Positions 32,379 to 41,950 are shown, counted from the first letter of the stretch. The stretch: DNA of 64,000 nt from Citrobacter sedlakii NBRC 105722 (GCF_000759835.1 NZ_BBNB01000016.1:62001-126000); one strand, 5' to 3'. Translations and numbers: made by a program. Notes: generated by a model from the letters alone, not told the origin.

Positions 32379-33134
32379 ATGCGCTGGCTATTTCTGTTGA
32401 CGCTGTTTTGTCTGGCTATCCTCGGTTTGTTAAGCCGTTACGCCGAGTCCGCCACGTTACAGGTCGCCCCCGTGACGCTGAATCTTAACCCACATCAGCG
32501 CGCCGCCGCCCTGTATCTCACCAACACAGGCGATACGCCGATTCACGCGCAGGTGCGAATCTATGACTGGACGCAGGACGATGGTAAAGACGTCCTCACG
32601 CTGACCGACGACATCGTCAGCAGCCCGGCGGTGGCCTCACTGGAGCCGGGACAACAGCAACTGGTGCGCATCGTGGTACTCAACCCAGGCTTACACGCGC
32701 ATGAACAGAGCTTTCGCCTGCAGATCGACGAACTGCCAGGGCTTTCCGCCGCTGGCGCCAGCCATACCAGCGTCCATTTTCTGTTGCGCTATTCGATCCC
32801 GCTGTTTATCGCAGCGGAACACAACGCGGCGCTGGATGACATTTCGCAGCTCGCCTGCGCGCAGCAAGAGACGGATATCTGGTGCCAAAACCGCGGAACA
32901 TCGCATATTCGTCTGAGTAACGTTCAGGCGCTGGCGAACGATGGCCGCCCCATAGAAACACTCCCGGGTCTGGCGGGTTATGTACTGGCAGGACAGCGGT
33001 TCATGCTTCCGTTTAAACGCGATCACCGTCGCCTGCTATCCGCCCTGCGCGCCTATCTGAATGAAAATACTGAAGCCAGCCTGCTTAAGGTACATCCTGC
33101 TGCTGTGGCTACTGCCCATGACACTCCACGCTGA
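32379..33134 (+). CDS. Periplasmic fimbrial chaperone, archaic clade
   Basis: 251 residues with a signal peptide and PapD-like two-domain fold: VTLNLNPHQRAAALYLTNTG in strand A/B and LEPGQQQLVRIV later, the pattern of CsuC-type chaperones. It follows the subunit gene directly (one-base gap) and overlaps the usher gene by 74 bp in another frame, so its last ~25 residues are encoded by DNA that also encodes the usher signal peptide. Confidence 0.85.
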   Translation: MRWLFLLTLFCLAILGLLSRYAESATLQVAPVTLNLNPHQRAAALYLTNTGDTPIHAQVRIYDWTQDDGKDVLTLTDDIVSSPAVASLEPGQQQLVRIVVLNPGLHAHEQSFRLQIDELPGLSAAGASHTSVHFLLRYSIPLFIAAEHNAALDDISQLACAQQETDIWCQNRGTSHIRLSNVQALANDGRPIETLPGLAGYVLAGQRFMLPFKRDHRRLLSALRAYLNENTEASLLKVHPAAVATAHDTPR

Positions 33135-35334
33135 ACCCTCTGCGAAAACCACGCTGTACCTGTCCATTACCGTTAACCATTATGTTCACGACGGACTCTG
33201 GGCGGTACGCGTTGAGGATAACGCTCTCTGGCTCGCCAGCCGCGACGCGAAATCTCTGGGGATCGCGTTGAACGATGACAGTCGCCCCTGGATCGATCTC
33301 GCTTCTCGCAAGGACATTAAGGCGGAGTTTGACCCTCTGCAACAGCATCTGTCGCTAACGCTCAAACCGTCGGCATTAAACCATCGTCAACATCTGGTTA
33401 GCCAGCCGCCCCCGTCGTCACAGGTGCTGCCGCAGGCGGAAACCATGGGGACGCTCTCTCTCGACTATTCACTGTACGCCAGCGAAAGCGCAGCGGAACG
33501 ACAGGCAAGCGTCCAGAGCCGGATGCAAAGCTCCGGATGGCTGCCTGGCCAACTGAGCAGCAGTATGAACAGCCGCATTCAGCAAGGGCAGAATGACGCG
33601 CGCACCCGCCATACCCGTCTGATGACCGCCTGGCAATACGATATGCCGCAGTCATTAACCAGCCTGACGCTCGGTGACGCCATCACCACCGGGGTAAGCT
33701 GGAGCCGCCAGGTACGGTTTGCCGGGCTGCATCTGTCGCGCAACTTTCAGCTTGATCCCCGGCTGAATACCGCGCCACGGGCAGAATTCAGCGACAGCGT
33801 GGTTTTGCCGTCAACGGTCGATTTGTACATTGACGGCCTGCGACAAAGCCGCCAGCGGGTCGCGCCGGGCAACTACGTTCTGGATACGATGCCGACCTTT
33901 TCTGGTCGCGGGCAGGCGCAGGTGGTGATCACCGACATCAATGGACAGCGGCGAGAGGTCACTCTCGACGTATACGGTACGCCAGACTTGCTGGCGAAAG
34001 GGATGAGCAGCCATTCGCTGGATATCGGTTGGCTACGGGAAAATTACGCCGAACACTCAAACGATTACGCCGCATCCCCGCTACTGGATGCGGGATGGCG
34101 CTACGGGGTCAGCAACCAACTGACGCTGGGCGTCCATAGCGAGCAGCATCGACAGGCGCACAATATCGGCATCGCCAGCGACTGGCTACCCTCGCCACGC
34201 GCCGGGGTGCTCAGCGGTCATCTGGCGACCAGCCAGGGAAAGGTGGGCAACGGCGTGAAATGGGGGCTGGGCTATCAGTGGAACGCGCAGGGCAGCGGTT
34301 TTTCGCTGAATACCAGCCGCAGCAGCGACGACTGGTCTGATATTGCCCGGGTCAGCGGAAGTCTGCCCGTCAGTCGCAGCGACAGCCTGTGGCTCAGCCA
34401 GGCGTTACCGGACTGGGGCACACTCGGTGCGGGCTGGGTGCGGCAGGACAGCGTACGCTACATCAATGCCAGTTGGTCGCGTACCTTTGATAACCGGATT
34501 TCTGCCACGCTGGGCTATAGCCATTCACTCAGCAATGGCGACAAAACCGTTCAGCTTCTGCTCTCTTTGCCACTGGGAAGGCGGGACACGGTGTCGTTCC
34601 AGACCCGCCAGACCGCAACTCGCTGGGATTATCGCCATCAACCTGATGACCTGCAGGGCGGCTGGTCCTGGCAGCTTGCCCGCAGCGACGGTCAGCTCAG
34701 GCAGCAGCATGCGGAACTTGGGCATTTGAGCCGCTATGGCGAATGGCGCGTTGGTCTGGATCGCGACAACCGCGAGAACAGCCGCTACCTCACCGGCGAA
34801 GGCTCCCTGATGCTACTGGAAAAACACGCCTATGCGCTGCGCTACAATCAGCAGGGCATGGCGCTGATCACCACTAACGGCATAGGTCATATCCCCATCG
34901 CCATCGAAAACCGGCCTGCGGGCGAAACCGATGAAAATGGCTTTCTGCTGCTGACCGATCTGCCTCGCTACCACCAGAGCAAAATTACCCTGGATCCGCT
35001 GAGGTTGCCGCCGGACGTGGTGACGCCGATGACGGATATCCACGCCGCGCCGGGCGTCACCGAAGCGGTGAAGGTCGACTTTCACGTCCACCGTTCGCGG
35101 TTAGTCACGGCAAAGGTAGTGGATAAACAGCGTCATCCGCTTTCGATGGGCAGCAGGGTCAATACTCCCGACGGCGCCACGATTGTCGGACGCGACGGGT
35201 TTATCTGGCTGGAAAATCCGCCCATGCCGGGAAAACTGGAGATACAACAGCCGGCAGGACGCTGCCAGATCCGTCTGCCCGCCTCTGAACCGCAGGCTGG
35301 TCCGGTTAATCTGGGAGAGCTGTCGTGTCTGTAA
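33061..35334 (+). CDS. Outer-membrane fimbrial usher, archaic clade
   Basis: 757 residues with signal peptide (ILLLWLLPMTLHA), N-terminal domain, a long beta-barrel region of FimD/PapC type, and C-terminal plug/CTD-like domain (GFIWLENPPMPGKLEI). The plug-region signature RVAPGNYVLDTMP and DINGQRREVTLDVYG are present. It is shorter than type 1 ushers but in range for Csu-type ones. It secretes and anchors the pilus made of the SCPU subunits. Confidence 0.87.
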   Translation: MKILKPACLRYILLLWLLPMTLHAEPSAKTTLYLSITVNHYVHDGLWAVRVEDNALWLASRDAKSLGIALNDDSRPWIDLASRKDIKAEFDPLQQHLSLTLKPSALNHRQHLVSQPPPSSQVLPQAETMGTLSLDYSLYASESAAERQASVQSRMQSSGWLPGQLSSSMNSRIQQGQNDARTRHTRLMTAWQYDMPQSLTSLTLGDAITTGVSWSRQVRFAGLHLSRNFQLDPRLNTAPRAEFSDSVVLPSTVDLYIDGLRQSRQRVAPGNYVLDTMPTFSGRGQAQVVITDINGQRREVTLDVYGTPDLLAKGMSSHSLDIGWLRENYAEHSNDYAASPLLDAGWRYGVSNQLTLGVHSEQHRQAHNIGIASDWLPSPRAGVLSGHLATSQGKVGNGVKWGLGYQWNAQGSGFSLNTSRSSDDWSDIARVSGSLPVSRSDSLWLSQALPDWGTLGAGWVRQDSVRYINASWSRTFDNRISATLGYSHSLSNGDKTVQLLLSLPLGRRDTVSFQTRQTATRWDYRHQPDDLQGGWSWQLARSDGQLRQQHAELGHLSRYGEWRVGLDRDNRENSRYLTGEGSLMLLEKHAYALRYNQQGMALITTNGIGHIPIAIENRPAGETDENGFLLLTDLPRYHQSKITLDPLRLPPDVVTPMTDIHAAPGVTEAVKVDFHVHRSRLVTAKVVDKQRHPLSMGSRVNTPDGATIVGRDGFIWLENPPMPGKLEIQQPAGRCQIRLPASEPQAGPVNLGELSCL

Positions 35335-36290
35335 GCCAGCGCCCGCTGTTCGCGCTACTGCTGTTTATTCTGTCGGCTTTTAACGCCAGCGCCAGCAAAT
35401 GCTGGATAACCCAGGGCGCAGGCGTCACGTTTGGTACGCTGGTGACCGGCAGCGCCAGTACGACACATGCCAGCGTCCATTTCAGTTGCTATGCCGATTT
35501 CGGCGAAACGCGCTACTTCAACGTCTGCCTGAGCAGCCTTGAAGCCAGCCCGTTTAAGATGACCTCCAACGGCGATGAGGAAGGCAAGGCGTACACGATG
35601 CTGTTTAACCTGTACAGCGCCGTGGACAATACCCGGCCGCTTACCGCGCAAACGGCGGGTCGCGCGCTGCAAACGCCGCTAACGGTGGGCGGCAATCAGG
35701 TCGGCAGCGGCAGTTTTCCCTTAAACGCGGAGATCCCCGCCGGGCAGAATAACCTGCCGGTGCGCAGTTATTTTAACTATGCCCTCGGACTGAAATTAAC
35801 GTGGAATAGCGCCACCCGCCCCGAGGCGCTCACTGCCTGTCAGGACGGCGTATCACAAGGCGAAGCCATCGACAGCGCCTCACACGCCAGTGCAACTCTG
35901 TCAGACAGCTGTTTCATCCAGAATGTCTCGCCGCTCAACTTTGGCGTGGTAAACAGCACCGCATTACGCGGCCAGGTGAACTCAACGGCATCGATCCGTG
36001 CCCGTTGTCCTGTCGGCACGCGCTATTCCCTGGGGCTTAGCGTCGGAGAACATGCGCGCGGGCAAAACCGCCAGATGTGCAATTCGCAACAGCAATGCCT
36101 GACGTACAACCTCTGGCAGGATGCCGCCATGAGCCGCCCCTGGGGAGACCAGATCGGCAACAATACGCTGGAAATGGACCATCATAACGGCAGCATTCAG
36201 GATGTGACGGTGTACGGCAGCGTACCGGCGCAAACCTTAACCGGCACAGGTGAGTTCAGCGACGATGTTGTCGTAACGCTCACTTATTAA
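35325..36290 (+). CDS. Csu-type fimbrial tip subunit with two SCPU domains
   Basis: 321 residues: signal peptide (LLLFILSAFNASA), first SCPU domain (about 25-185), then a second SCPU domain (about 195-321, SCFIQNVSPLNFG). Two-domain architecture matches CsuE, the tip adhesin of archaic pili. GTG start with GGGAG upstream, overlapping the usher stop by 10 bp. Ends in DDVVVTLTY as the donor-strand-type C-terminus. Confidence 0.82.
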   Translation: MSVSQRPLFALLLFILSAFNASASKCWITQGAGVTFGTLVTGSASTTHASVHFSCYADFGETRYFNVCLSSLEASPFKMTSNGDEEGKAYTMLFNLYSAVDNTRPLTAQTAGRALQTPLTVGGNQVGSGSFPLNAEIPAGQNNLPVRSYFNYALGLKLTWNSATRPEALTACQDGVSQGEAIDSASHASATLSDSCFIQNVSPLNFGVVNSTALRGQVNSTASIRARCPVGTRYSLGLSVGEHARGQNRQMCNSQQQCLTYNLWQDAAMSRPWGDQIGNNTLEMDHHNGSIQDVTVYGSVPAQTLTGTGEFSDDVVVTLTY

Positions 36291-36400
36291 TCTGTTTAAT
36301 ACCGGTCTGGATCAATGTTACCGATAACATTTAGCGTTAAAATTATTCACGCACTAAATAAATACACCGCTACTCTTTCACCCGGACTACCAATAATCCC

Positions 36401-37135
36401 ATGAAATACCTGCTTGCAGACATGCTCGTTTACGACAACGAGGATGGTACGCTTACACTCCAGAATGACGCCGCTGCGGAAAGTCAGTCGTTAACCTGCA
36501 CCGCGCAGACCATTCTGAATCTGCTGATCGACCACCACGGCATGGTGGTTGAACGCGAGACGTTCCTGCAGGAGGTGTGGGATAACCGCGGCCTGCACGG
36601 CTCCAGTAATTCACTAAATCAATACATCAGTATCCTGCGTAAAATGCTGGCGACGCTGGTGCCCGACAGCCTGTTTATCGTCACGGTGCCGAAAGTGGGG
36701 TTTATGCTCAGCGCAGATATGCCCGTGATCCCTCTCGACACAGAAACGCGCGAAAGCGCCCCCGCGTCCCCCCGCTCCCCGCGCATAACCGGGTCGTTGA
36801 TACTTGTGACGCTCATCGTGACGGGGTTATGTCTCGCGGCATTGTTCTGGAATGCGCATCGTCAGCGTGCAGAATTGTTTCTGCTCAGCCACATTGATAC
36901 CTGTCCGGTTTACAGCTTCACTCCCTTCCCTGACGGCTTTCGCGAACAGGCGGATGCGCTACTGGCGCAGATACAAAAAGCCGGTGAATTTCGCTGTCTG
37001 CCCGACTCGCTCTTTTATGTGCACATTCAGGATCCGCTGCTGTATGGCGATCAAGGACGGCTGGTGCTCTCGCAGTGCTCGCGCTTTCGCGGACACACCA
37101 GCAGTTGTCAGACCTTGTATTACTATGAGTGGTAG
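36401..37135 (+). CDS. Membrane-bound ToxR/MarT-like transcription regulator
   Basis: 244 residues: N-terminal OmpR/ToxR-type winged helix (about 1-105; LIDHHGMVVERETFLQEVW and SLNQYISILRKML, TVPKVGFML), one membrane helix (about 131-150), and a short periplasmic domain with three cysteines. It acts as a one-component membrane sensor. The gene after it encodes a FidL-like partner, as in Salmonella marT-fidL. Its position behind the pilus genes suggests it regulates them, which is inference. Confidence 0.78.
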   Translation: MKYLLADMLVYDNEDGTLTLQNDAAAESQSLTCTAQTILNLLIDHHGMVVERETFLQEVWDNRGLHGSSNSLNQYISILRKMLATLVPDSLFIVTVPKVGFMLSADMPVIPLDTETRESAPASPRSPRITGSLILVTLIVTGLCLAALFWNAHRQRAELFLLSHIDTCPVYSFTPFPDGFREQADALLAQIQKAGEFRCLPDSLFYVHIQDPLLYGDQGRLVLSQCSRFRGHTSSCQTLYYYEW

Positions 37136-37138
37136 ACC

Positions 37139-37615
37139 GTGAAACAGAAAAAAAGGATCTTCGCCGTTCTTGCCCTCAGCCTGCTGGTGATTCTGAGCAT
37201 CTGGCTGTGGATCAAACACAGTGAGCAGTTGGCCATGACCTGTCAGGGAGGCCTGGTCTTTAAGGATCGGCGGGCAGACAACCCGTTTACCTTTGAAGGC
37301 GTCGTGGTGATACATTTCACGCCCGACGGCACCGGTTATTTCAGTCTGAACGGCGATATCATGAATAAGCAGAATCACTGGACAGTGTCGCGCCAGCAGA
37401 ATTTCAGTTGGAAGCACATCCATGACGCTTTTTACCAGTTGCAGATCAATCAGGTTGAACGGTTCGGTCATGATGACGTGCCCGCGGGGGTGTTCGAAAA
37501 ATACGCCCTTGGGACAACGCAGAACCAGAAGCGCCTCTTAAACATTCAACGAACGCCTGATGAGGCGGTTGTCATCAGCAACTATTACTCGCCGCTGCTG
37601 GTTTGTGCGGGATAA
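37139..37615 (+). CDS. FidL-like membrane partner protein
   Basis: 158 residues: a short cytoplasmic stretch, one membrane helix (about 7-25), and a periplasmic domain with two cysteines. It follows the ToxR-like gene after three bases with a GTG start. In Salmonella SPI-3 FidL accompanies the regulator MarT; ToxS-type partners stabilise ToxR. A similar role is likely here. Confidence 0.65.
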   Translation: MKQKKRIFAVLALSLLVILSIWLWIKHSEQLAMTCQGGLVFKDRRADNPFTFEGVVVIHFTPDGTGYFSLNGDIMNKQNHWTVSRQQNFSWKHIHDAFYQLQINQVERFGHDDVPAGVFEKYALGTTQNQKRLLNIQRTPDEAVVISNYYSPLLVCAG

Positions 37616-37619
37616 AAAG

Positions 37620-37648
37620 ACAGCGCCCCACACTGCTCCGGGCGCTGT
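37620..37648 (-). terminator. Terminator between the FidL-like gene and lgoD
   Basis: ACAGCGCCC and GGGCGCTGT form a perfect 9-bp stem. On the minus strand it is followed at once by CTTTTTATC, so it is a good intrinsic terminator for lgoD and may also stop the plus-strand cluster. Confidence 0.8.
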
Positions 37649-37658
37649 ATGGCAACAG

Positions 37659-38681
37659 CTAAAACGTTATCACGCCCTTGATCAGTTCCCGGTTATTGAT
37701 CACTTCACGTTCGAAGATCCCGGCAAGCTGGCTGAACGGATAGCGATGCGTCAGCATCATTTCAGCGGTCAGCTTGCCTTCCGCCATCAGGCGCCCCACT
37801 TTGGCAAAATCTTCCGGAGTGGCATTACGGCTGCCCATCAGGGTGGTCTCTTTCTTGTGAAATTCCGGATCGGAAAACTGAAGATCGCCTTTGAACAAAC
37901 CGACAAACACAATCGTGCCGCCGTGACGAATCAGGTTAACGGCGTTATTCATCGCGTGCGCGCTGCCAGTGGCATCCAGTACTTTCTGTGCCAGCGCGCC
38001 GTCAAATTGCGCACGCAGCTGCGCGTCAAAGTCTGTGGCCGACGGATCCACCACCGGCAGCCCCAGGCGGGTGGCGACATGTTCGCGCCGGGCTGGGCTG
38101 GTATCCGCCACCACGACCTGCGCGCCATCCGCTTTGGCGATCGCCGCTGCGCCCAACCCGATCGGACCCGCCCCCACAACCAGCACCTGCTCGCCCGGCG
38201 CAATTGCCGCCCGTCGAACCGCATGCGCGCTGATGGCATAAGGCTCAATCAATGCCGCCGCTTCCGGCTCAATATCTTCCGCCAGCAGTAGATTCGTTTC
38301 CGGGACGCTGAGATACTCGCCAAAGCCGCCGTCCTGGTGAACGCCGATAACCGAAATATGTTCACAGCAGTTTGTGCGACCGCTCAGGCAAGCGGGACAC
38401 TGTTGGCAGGCGACGTAAGGGATCACCGCCACCTGTTGACCGACCTTAAGATGAGTCACCTTTTCGCCGAGCGCGACAATATCCCCACATATTTCATGGC
38501 CTAATACACGCGGATAGTTAAAAAAAGGTTGGTTCCCGCCCCAGGCATGAATATCGGTACCGCAAATACCGACAGTTTTTATTTTAATTAACGCCTCATA
38601 CCGCGCCGGAATCGGAATTTCTGTTTTTTTCACTATTAATTTTTTGGGTTCCTGACAAATCAACATCGTCATTGTGGACAT
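37659..38681 (-). CDS. lgoD: L-galactonate oxidoreductase LgoD
   Basis: Zinc- and NAD-dependent alcohol dehydrogenase oxidising L-galactonate to D-tagaturonate. The catalytic zinc site GICGTDIHAWGG and GHEICGDIV, the structural zinc cysteines (CQQCPACLSGRTNCCEH) and the dinucleotide motif VGAGPIGLGAAA are seen. Start chosen at the ATG at 38681 (MSTMTMLICQ, 340 aa, as E. coli): GGAG lies nine bases upstream, whereas an ATG six bases earlier is too close to it. Divergent from lgoR. Confidence 0.94.
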   Translation of the reverse strand: MSTMTMLICQEPKKLIVKKTEIPIPARYEALIKIKTVGICGTDIHAWGGNQPFFNYPRVLGHEICGDIVALGEKVTHLKVGQQVAVIPYVACQQCPACLSGRTNCCEHISVIGVHQDGGFGEYLSVPETNLLLAEDIEPEAAALIEPYAISAHAVRRAAIAPGEQVLVVGAGPIGLGAAAIAKADGAQVVVADTSPARREHVATRLGLPVVDPSATDFDAQLRAQFDGALAQKVLDATGSAHAMNNAVNLIRHGGTIVFVGLFKGDLQFSDPEFHKKETTLMGSRNATPEDFAKVGRLMAEGKLTAEMMLTHRYPFSQLAGIFEREVINNRELIKGVITF

Positions 38682-38769
38682 AATCATGCACTCCGGTTTT
38701 TTCGTTGCTTCAGATATTGATGAAATGCGAAATAACGGCGTAACCGGAAAGCTAATTTGTGAAACTCTA

Positions 38770-38803
38770 CGCATTAAAATGTTTTAAATCGGGTTTTAAT
38801 GCG
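38770..38803. promoter_or_regulatory. Inverted repeat between lgoD and lgoR, candidate LgoR operator
   Basis: Two perfect 10-bp arms, CGCATTAAAA and TTTTAATGCG, are separated by 14 bp, with arm centres about two helical turns apart. The element lies in the shared control region of the divergent genes and ends just before the lgoR ribosome-binding site. Confidence 0.6.
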
Positions 38804-38819
38804 CAAAAAGGAGGAAATA

Positions 38820-39734
38820 ATGAGCCGTTCACAAAATTTACGCCACAATGTCATTAATCAGGTAATCGACGATATGGCGCGCGGCCATATTCCCTCTCCG
38901 CTGCCGTCGCAAAGCGCGCTGGCGGAAATGTACAACATCAGCCGGACAACCGTGCGCCATATCCTTCATCACCTGTGCGCATGCGGCGTACTGACGCCGG
39001 TGGCGGGTGATTACGTCATCGCCCGCCGTCCGGACGCCGACGACGGTTTTGCCTGCACAACGGCGTCGATGGCGGAGCAAAACCGGATATTTGAGCAGGC
39101 GTTTTTCACCATGATCAACCAGCGTCAACTGCGCGCGGGCGAAACCTTCTCTGAACTTCAACTGGCGCGCGCGGCGGGCGTAAGCCCAGTCGTGGTGCGG
39201 GAATACCTTTTAAAATTCGGGCGTTATAACCTCATTCAAAGTGAAAAACGCGGCTACTGGAGTATGAAGCAATTTGACCAGTCGTGGGCTGAACAGCTTT
39301 TTGAGCTACGGGAGATGCTGGAGACGCACGCATTGCAGCATTTTCTCAATCTACCCGATGACGACCCGCGCTGGTTACAGGCCCGAACCTTGCTTGAGCG
39401 CCACCGGACGCTGCGCGACAGCATCGGCAGCAGCTTTCGCATGTTTTCCCAGTTGGACCGGGATTTTCACGCGTTGCTCCTTTCCGCTGCAGATAATATA
39501 TTTTTTAATCAGTCACTTGAAATTATCTCCGTGATCTTTCATTTCCACTATCAGTGGGACGAGCGTGACCTGAAGCAGCGCAATATCATCGCCGTCGACG
39601 AACACATGACCATCCTCAGCGCATTAATCTGCCGAAGCGATCTCGATGCCACGCTGGCACTGCGTAACCATCTGAATACCGCGAAACAATCGATGATTCG
39701 CTCAATCAATCAGCGTGTCCAGGAGACGTATTAA
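38820..39734 (+). CDS. lgoR: GntR-family regulator LgoR
   Basis: 304 residues from the ATG at 38820 (MSRSQNLRHN), behind a perfect AGGAGG; matches E. coli LgoR length. It has the unusual plan of two winged-helix segments (about 15-75 and 95-160, the second including SELQLARAAGVSPVVVREY) and a C-terminal FCD-type ligand domain. It positively controls L-galactonate growth in E. coli. Confidence 0.93.
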   Translation: MSRSQNLRHNVINQVIDDMARGHIPSPLPSQSALAEMYNISRTTVRHILHHLCACGVLTPVAGDYVIARRPDADDGFACTTASMAEQNRIFEQAFFTMINQRQLRAGETFSELQLARAAGVSPVVVREYLLKFGRYNLIQSEKRGYWSMKQFDQSWAEQLFELREMLETHALQHFLNLPDDDPRWLQARTLLERHRTLRDSIGSSFRMFSQLDRDFHALLLSAADNIFFNQSLEIISVIFHFHYQWDERDLKQRNIIAVDEHMTILSALICRSDLDATLALRNHLNTAKQSMIRSINQRVQETY

Positions 39735-39952
39735 AGACAGATTAAAAACAGGATTCCGGAACCCACCGCACGCTTTTATCAAAATAAAAACGCGGAAGAA
39801 ATATCCCTTACCTATGCTCACGAACTGTCGACGTTATTAAAAAAGCATTGTGAGCGGCGGGGATAAAATATTCCTTTGCCGATCGTTTACATGAACGCTG
39901 CGCGACACGATGTCCCGCAGAAAATAATAAACACAAGTAATGGGAGTCCGGC

Positions 39953-41314
39953 GTGGAAAAAGACAATATTACCCTCGACCCGCGTTCTTCATTTGACAAA
40001 CCGGCCACTGCCGATATTACCGTCCCGCCTGAAGGCATGGTACAACGCAGCAGTCGAATAAAACGTATTCAGACCACTGCAATGATTTTATTATTTTTCG
40101 CGGCGGTGATTAATTATCTTGACCGTAGTTCGCTGTCGGTGGCGAACCTGACGATCCGGGAAGAGTTAGGGCTAAGCGCCACCGAGATCGGCGCGCTGCT
40201 GTCGGTCTTTTCTCTGGCCTACGGCATCGCCCAACTTCCCTGCGGCCCGCTGCTGGACCGCAAAGGGCCACGCATTATGCTCGGCCTCGGCATGTTCTTC
40301 TGGTCGCTGTTTCAGGCGCTTTCCGGGATGGTGCACAGCTTTACGCAGTTTGTGCTGGTGCGCATCGGCATGGGGATTGGCGAAGCGCCGATGAACCCGT
40401 GCGGCGTGAAGGTCATCAACGACTGGTTTAACATCAAAGAGCGCGGTCGCCCAATGGGCTTTTTTAACGCGGCATCCACTATTGGCGTAGCCATCAGTCC
40501 GCCGATTCTGGCGGCAATGATGCTGGTCATGGGCTGGCGCGGCATGTTTATTACCATCGGCGTGCTGGGCATCTTTCTCGCCATCGGCTGGTATATGCTG
40601 TATCGCAACCGCGAGCAGGTGGAACTGACCGCCGTCGAGCAGGCTTATCTGAACGCCGGGAGCGTCAACGCCCGTCGCGACCCGTTGAGTTTTGCCGAAT
40701 GGCGCAGCCTGTTCCGCAACCGCACCATGTGGGGCATGATGCTCGGCTTTAGCGGCATTAATTATACCGCGTGGCTGTATCTGGCCTGGCTGCCAGGGTA
40801 TCTGCAAACGGCCTACAGCCTGGATTTAAAGAGTACCGGGCTGATGGCGGCGATCCCTTTCCTGTTCGGCGCGGCGGGGATGCTGGTCAACGGCTACGTC
40901 ACCGACGGGCTGGTAAAACGCGGAATGCAGCCAATTAAAAGCCGTAAAATCTGCATTATCGCCGGGATGCTGTGCTCTGCAGCCTTCACCTTTGTGGTGC
41001 CAAACGCCACCACCTCCATGAGCGCGGTTCTGCTGATTGGCATGGCGCTGTTCTGTATCCATTTCGCCGGGACTTCCTGTTGGGGTCTTATCCACGTGGC
41101 TGTCGCTTCACGGATGACCGCGTCGGTGGGGAGTATCCAGAACTTCGCCAGCTTTATCTGCGCCTCGTTCGCGCCGATTATTACCGGCTTTATCGTTGAT
41201 ACCACCCACTCATTTCGCCTGGCGTTGATTATTTGCGGCTGCGTCACCGCAGCAGGCGCGTTGGCTTACATCTTCCTGGTTCGCCAGCCAATTAGCGATC
41301 CCCGTAAGGTGTGA
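39953..41314 (+). CDS. lgoT: L-galactonate transporter LgoT
   Basis: Major-facilitator permease of the anion:cation symporter family, about 12 helices. 453 residues, same as E. coli LgoT. Starts at GTG with GGGAG six bases upstream. The family motif GPLLDRKGPR follows helix 2. It lies 218 bp after lgoR, probably with its own promoter. The 218-bp gap shows no gene. Confidence 0.94.
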   Translation: MEKDNITLDPRSSFDKPATADITVPPEGMVQRSSRIKRIQTTAMILLFFAAVINYLDRSSLSVANLTIREELGLSATEIGALLSVFSLAYGIAQLPCGPLLDRKGPRIMLGLGMFFWSLFQALSGMVHSFTQFVLVRIGMGIGEAPMNPCGVKVINDWFNIKERGRPMGFFNAASTIGVAISPPILAAMMLVMGWRGMFITIGVLGIFLAIGWYMLYRNREQVELTAVEQAYLNAGSVNARRDPLSFAEWRSLFRNRTMWGMMLGFSGINYTAWLYLAWLPGYLQTAYSLDLKSTGLMAAIPFLFGAAGMLVNGYVTDGLVKRGMQPIKSRKICIIAGMLCSAAFTFVVPNATTSMSAVLLIGMALFCIHFAGTSCWGLIHVAVASRMTASVGSIQNFASFICASFAPIITGFIVDTTHSFRLALIICGCVTAAGALAYIFLVRQPISDPRKV

Positions 41315-41333
41315 AAGGCAATATACTGAGCGG

Positions 41334-41849
41334 ATGAAAATACACTGCCGCCCCACCACACTTGCTGATACCGCCGACCTGCCCGCTATTGAGCGCTCGG
41401 CAGGACGGCGCTTTTTAGCCGTTCCTGCGCTTGCCTGGATCGCTGACGACACCATTACGACTGTGGAGCAGCATCGGGAATATGTCTTAGCCGGAATGAG
41501 CTGGCTGGCAGAGACCGACGGGCATGCCGTTGGCTTCCTGCTCGCAGAAGCACTGGAGTCTTCGCTGTATATCGCAGAGTTTTCGCTGCATCTCGACTGG
41601 CAGGGGAAAGGAATTGGTCGTCAGTTGCTCAACGTTGTCAGACAATGGGCTGATGAACAGGGCTATACCGCGATGACGTTGACCACGTTTCGTGACGTGG
41701 CGTGGAACGCGCCGCTGTATGCCCGGCTGGGCTTTGAGATGCTCGACGAGGACTCGCTGCCAGCCGCATTGCGTCAGAAGCGAGAAGCAGAAACGGCGCG
41801 GGGTATCGCCCGTGGATCCCGCTGCGCCATGCGCCTGCGTCTGAGGTAA
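41334..41849 (+). CDS. GNAT family N-acetyltransferase
   Basis: 171 residues. The acetyl-CoA-binding motif is DWQGKGIGRQLL near residue 85-96, followed by YARLGFEMLDED. The C-terminal tail is rich in arginine (ARGIARGSRCAMRLRLR). It lies 19 bp after lgoT, so it may share the transcript, but nothing ties it to L-galactonate. Substrate unknown. Confidence 0.8.
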   Translation: MKIHCRPTTLADTADLPAIERSAGRRFLAVPALAWIADDTITTVEQHREYVLAGMSWLAETDGHAVGFLLAEALESSLYIAEFSLHLDWQGKGIGRQLLNVVRQWADEQGYTAMTLTTFRDVAWNAPLYARLGFEMLDEDSLPAALRQKREAETARGIARGSRCAMRLRLR

Positions 41850-41857
41850 ACGTCCGA

Positions 41858-41930
41858 GGGCGGCTACGCTTTCCCAGGCCGACGCTTACCCGGTAGGCCG
41901 GTTAAGCGCAGCGCCAACCGGCGGCGTTCC
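41858..41930. repeat. REP-type repeat between the GNAT gene and tsr
   Basis: GGCTACGCTTTCCCAGGCC, TACCCGGTAGGCCGG and GCGCCAACCGGCGGC segments in tandem inverted arrangement, at a convergent junction. Confidence 0.65.
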
Positions 41931-41950
41931 TTCGCCACCGGCTTTACCGC

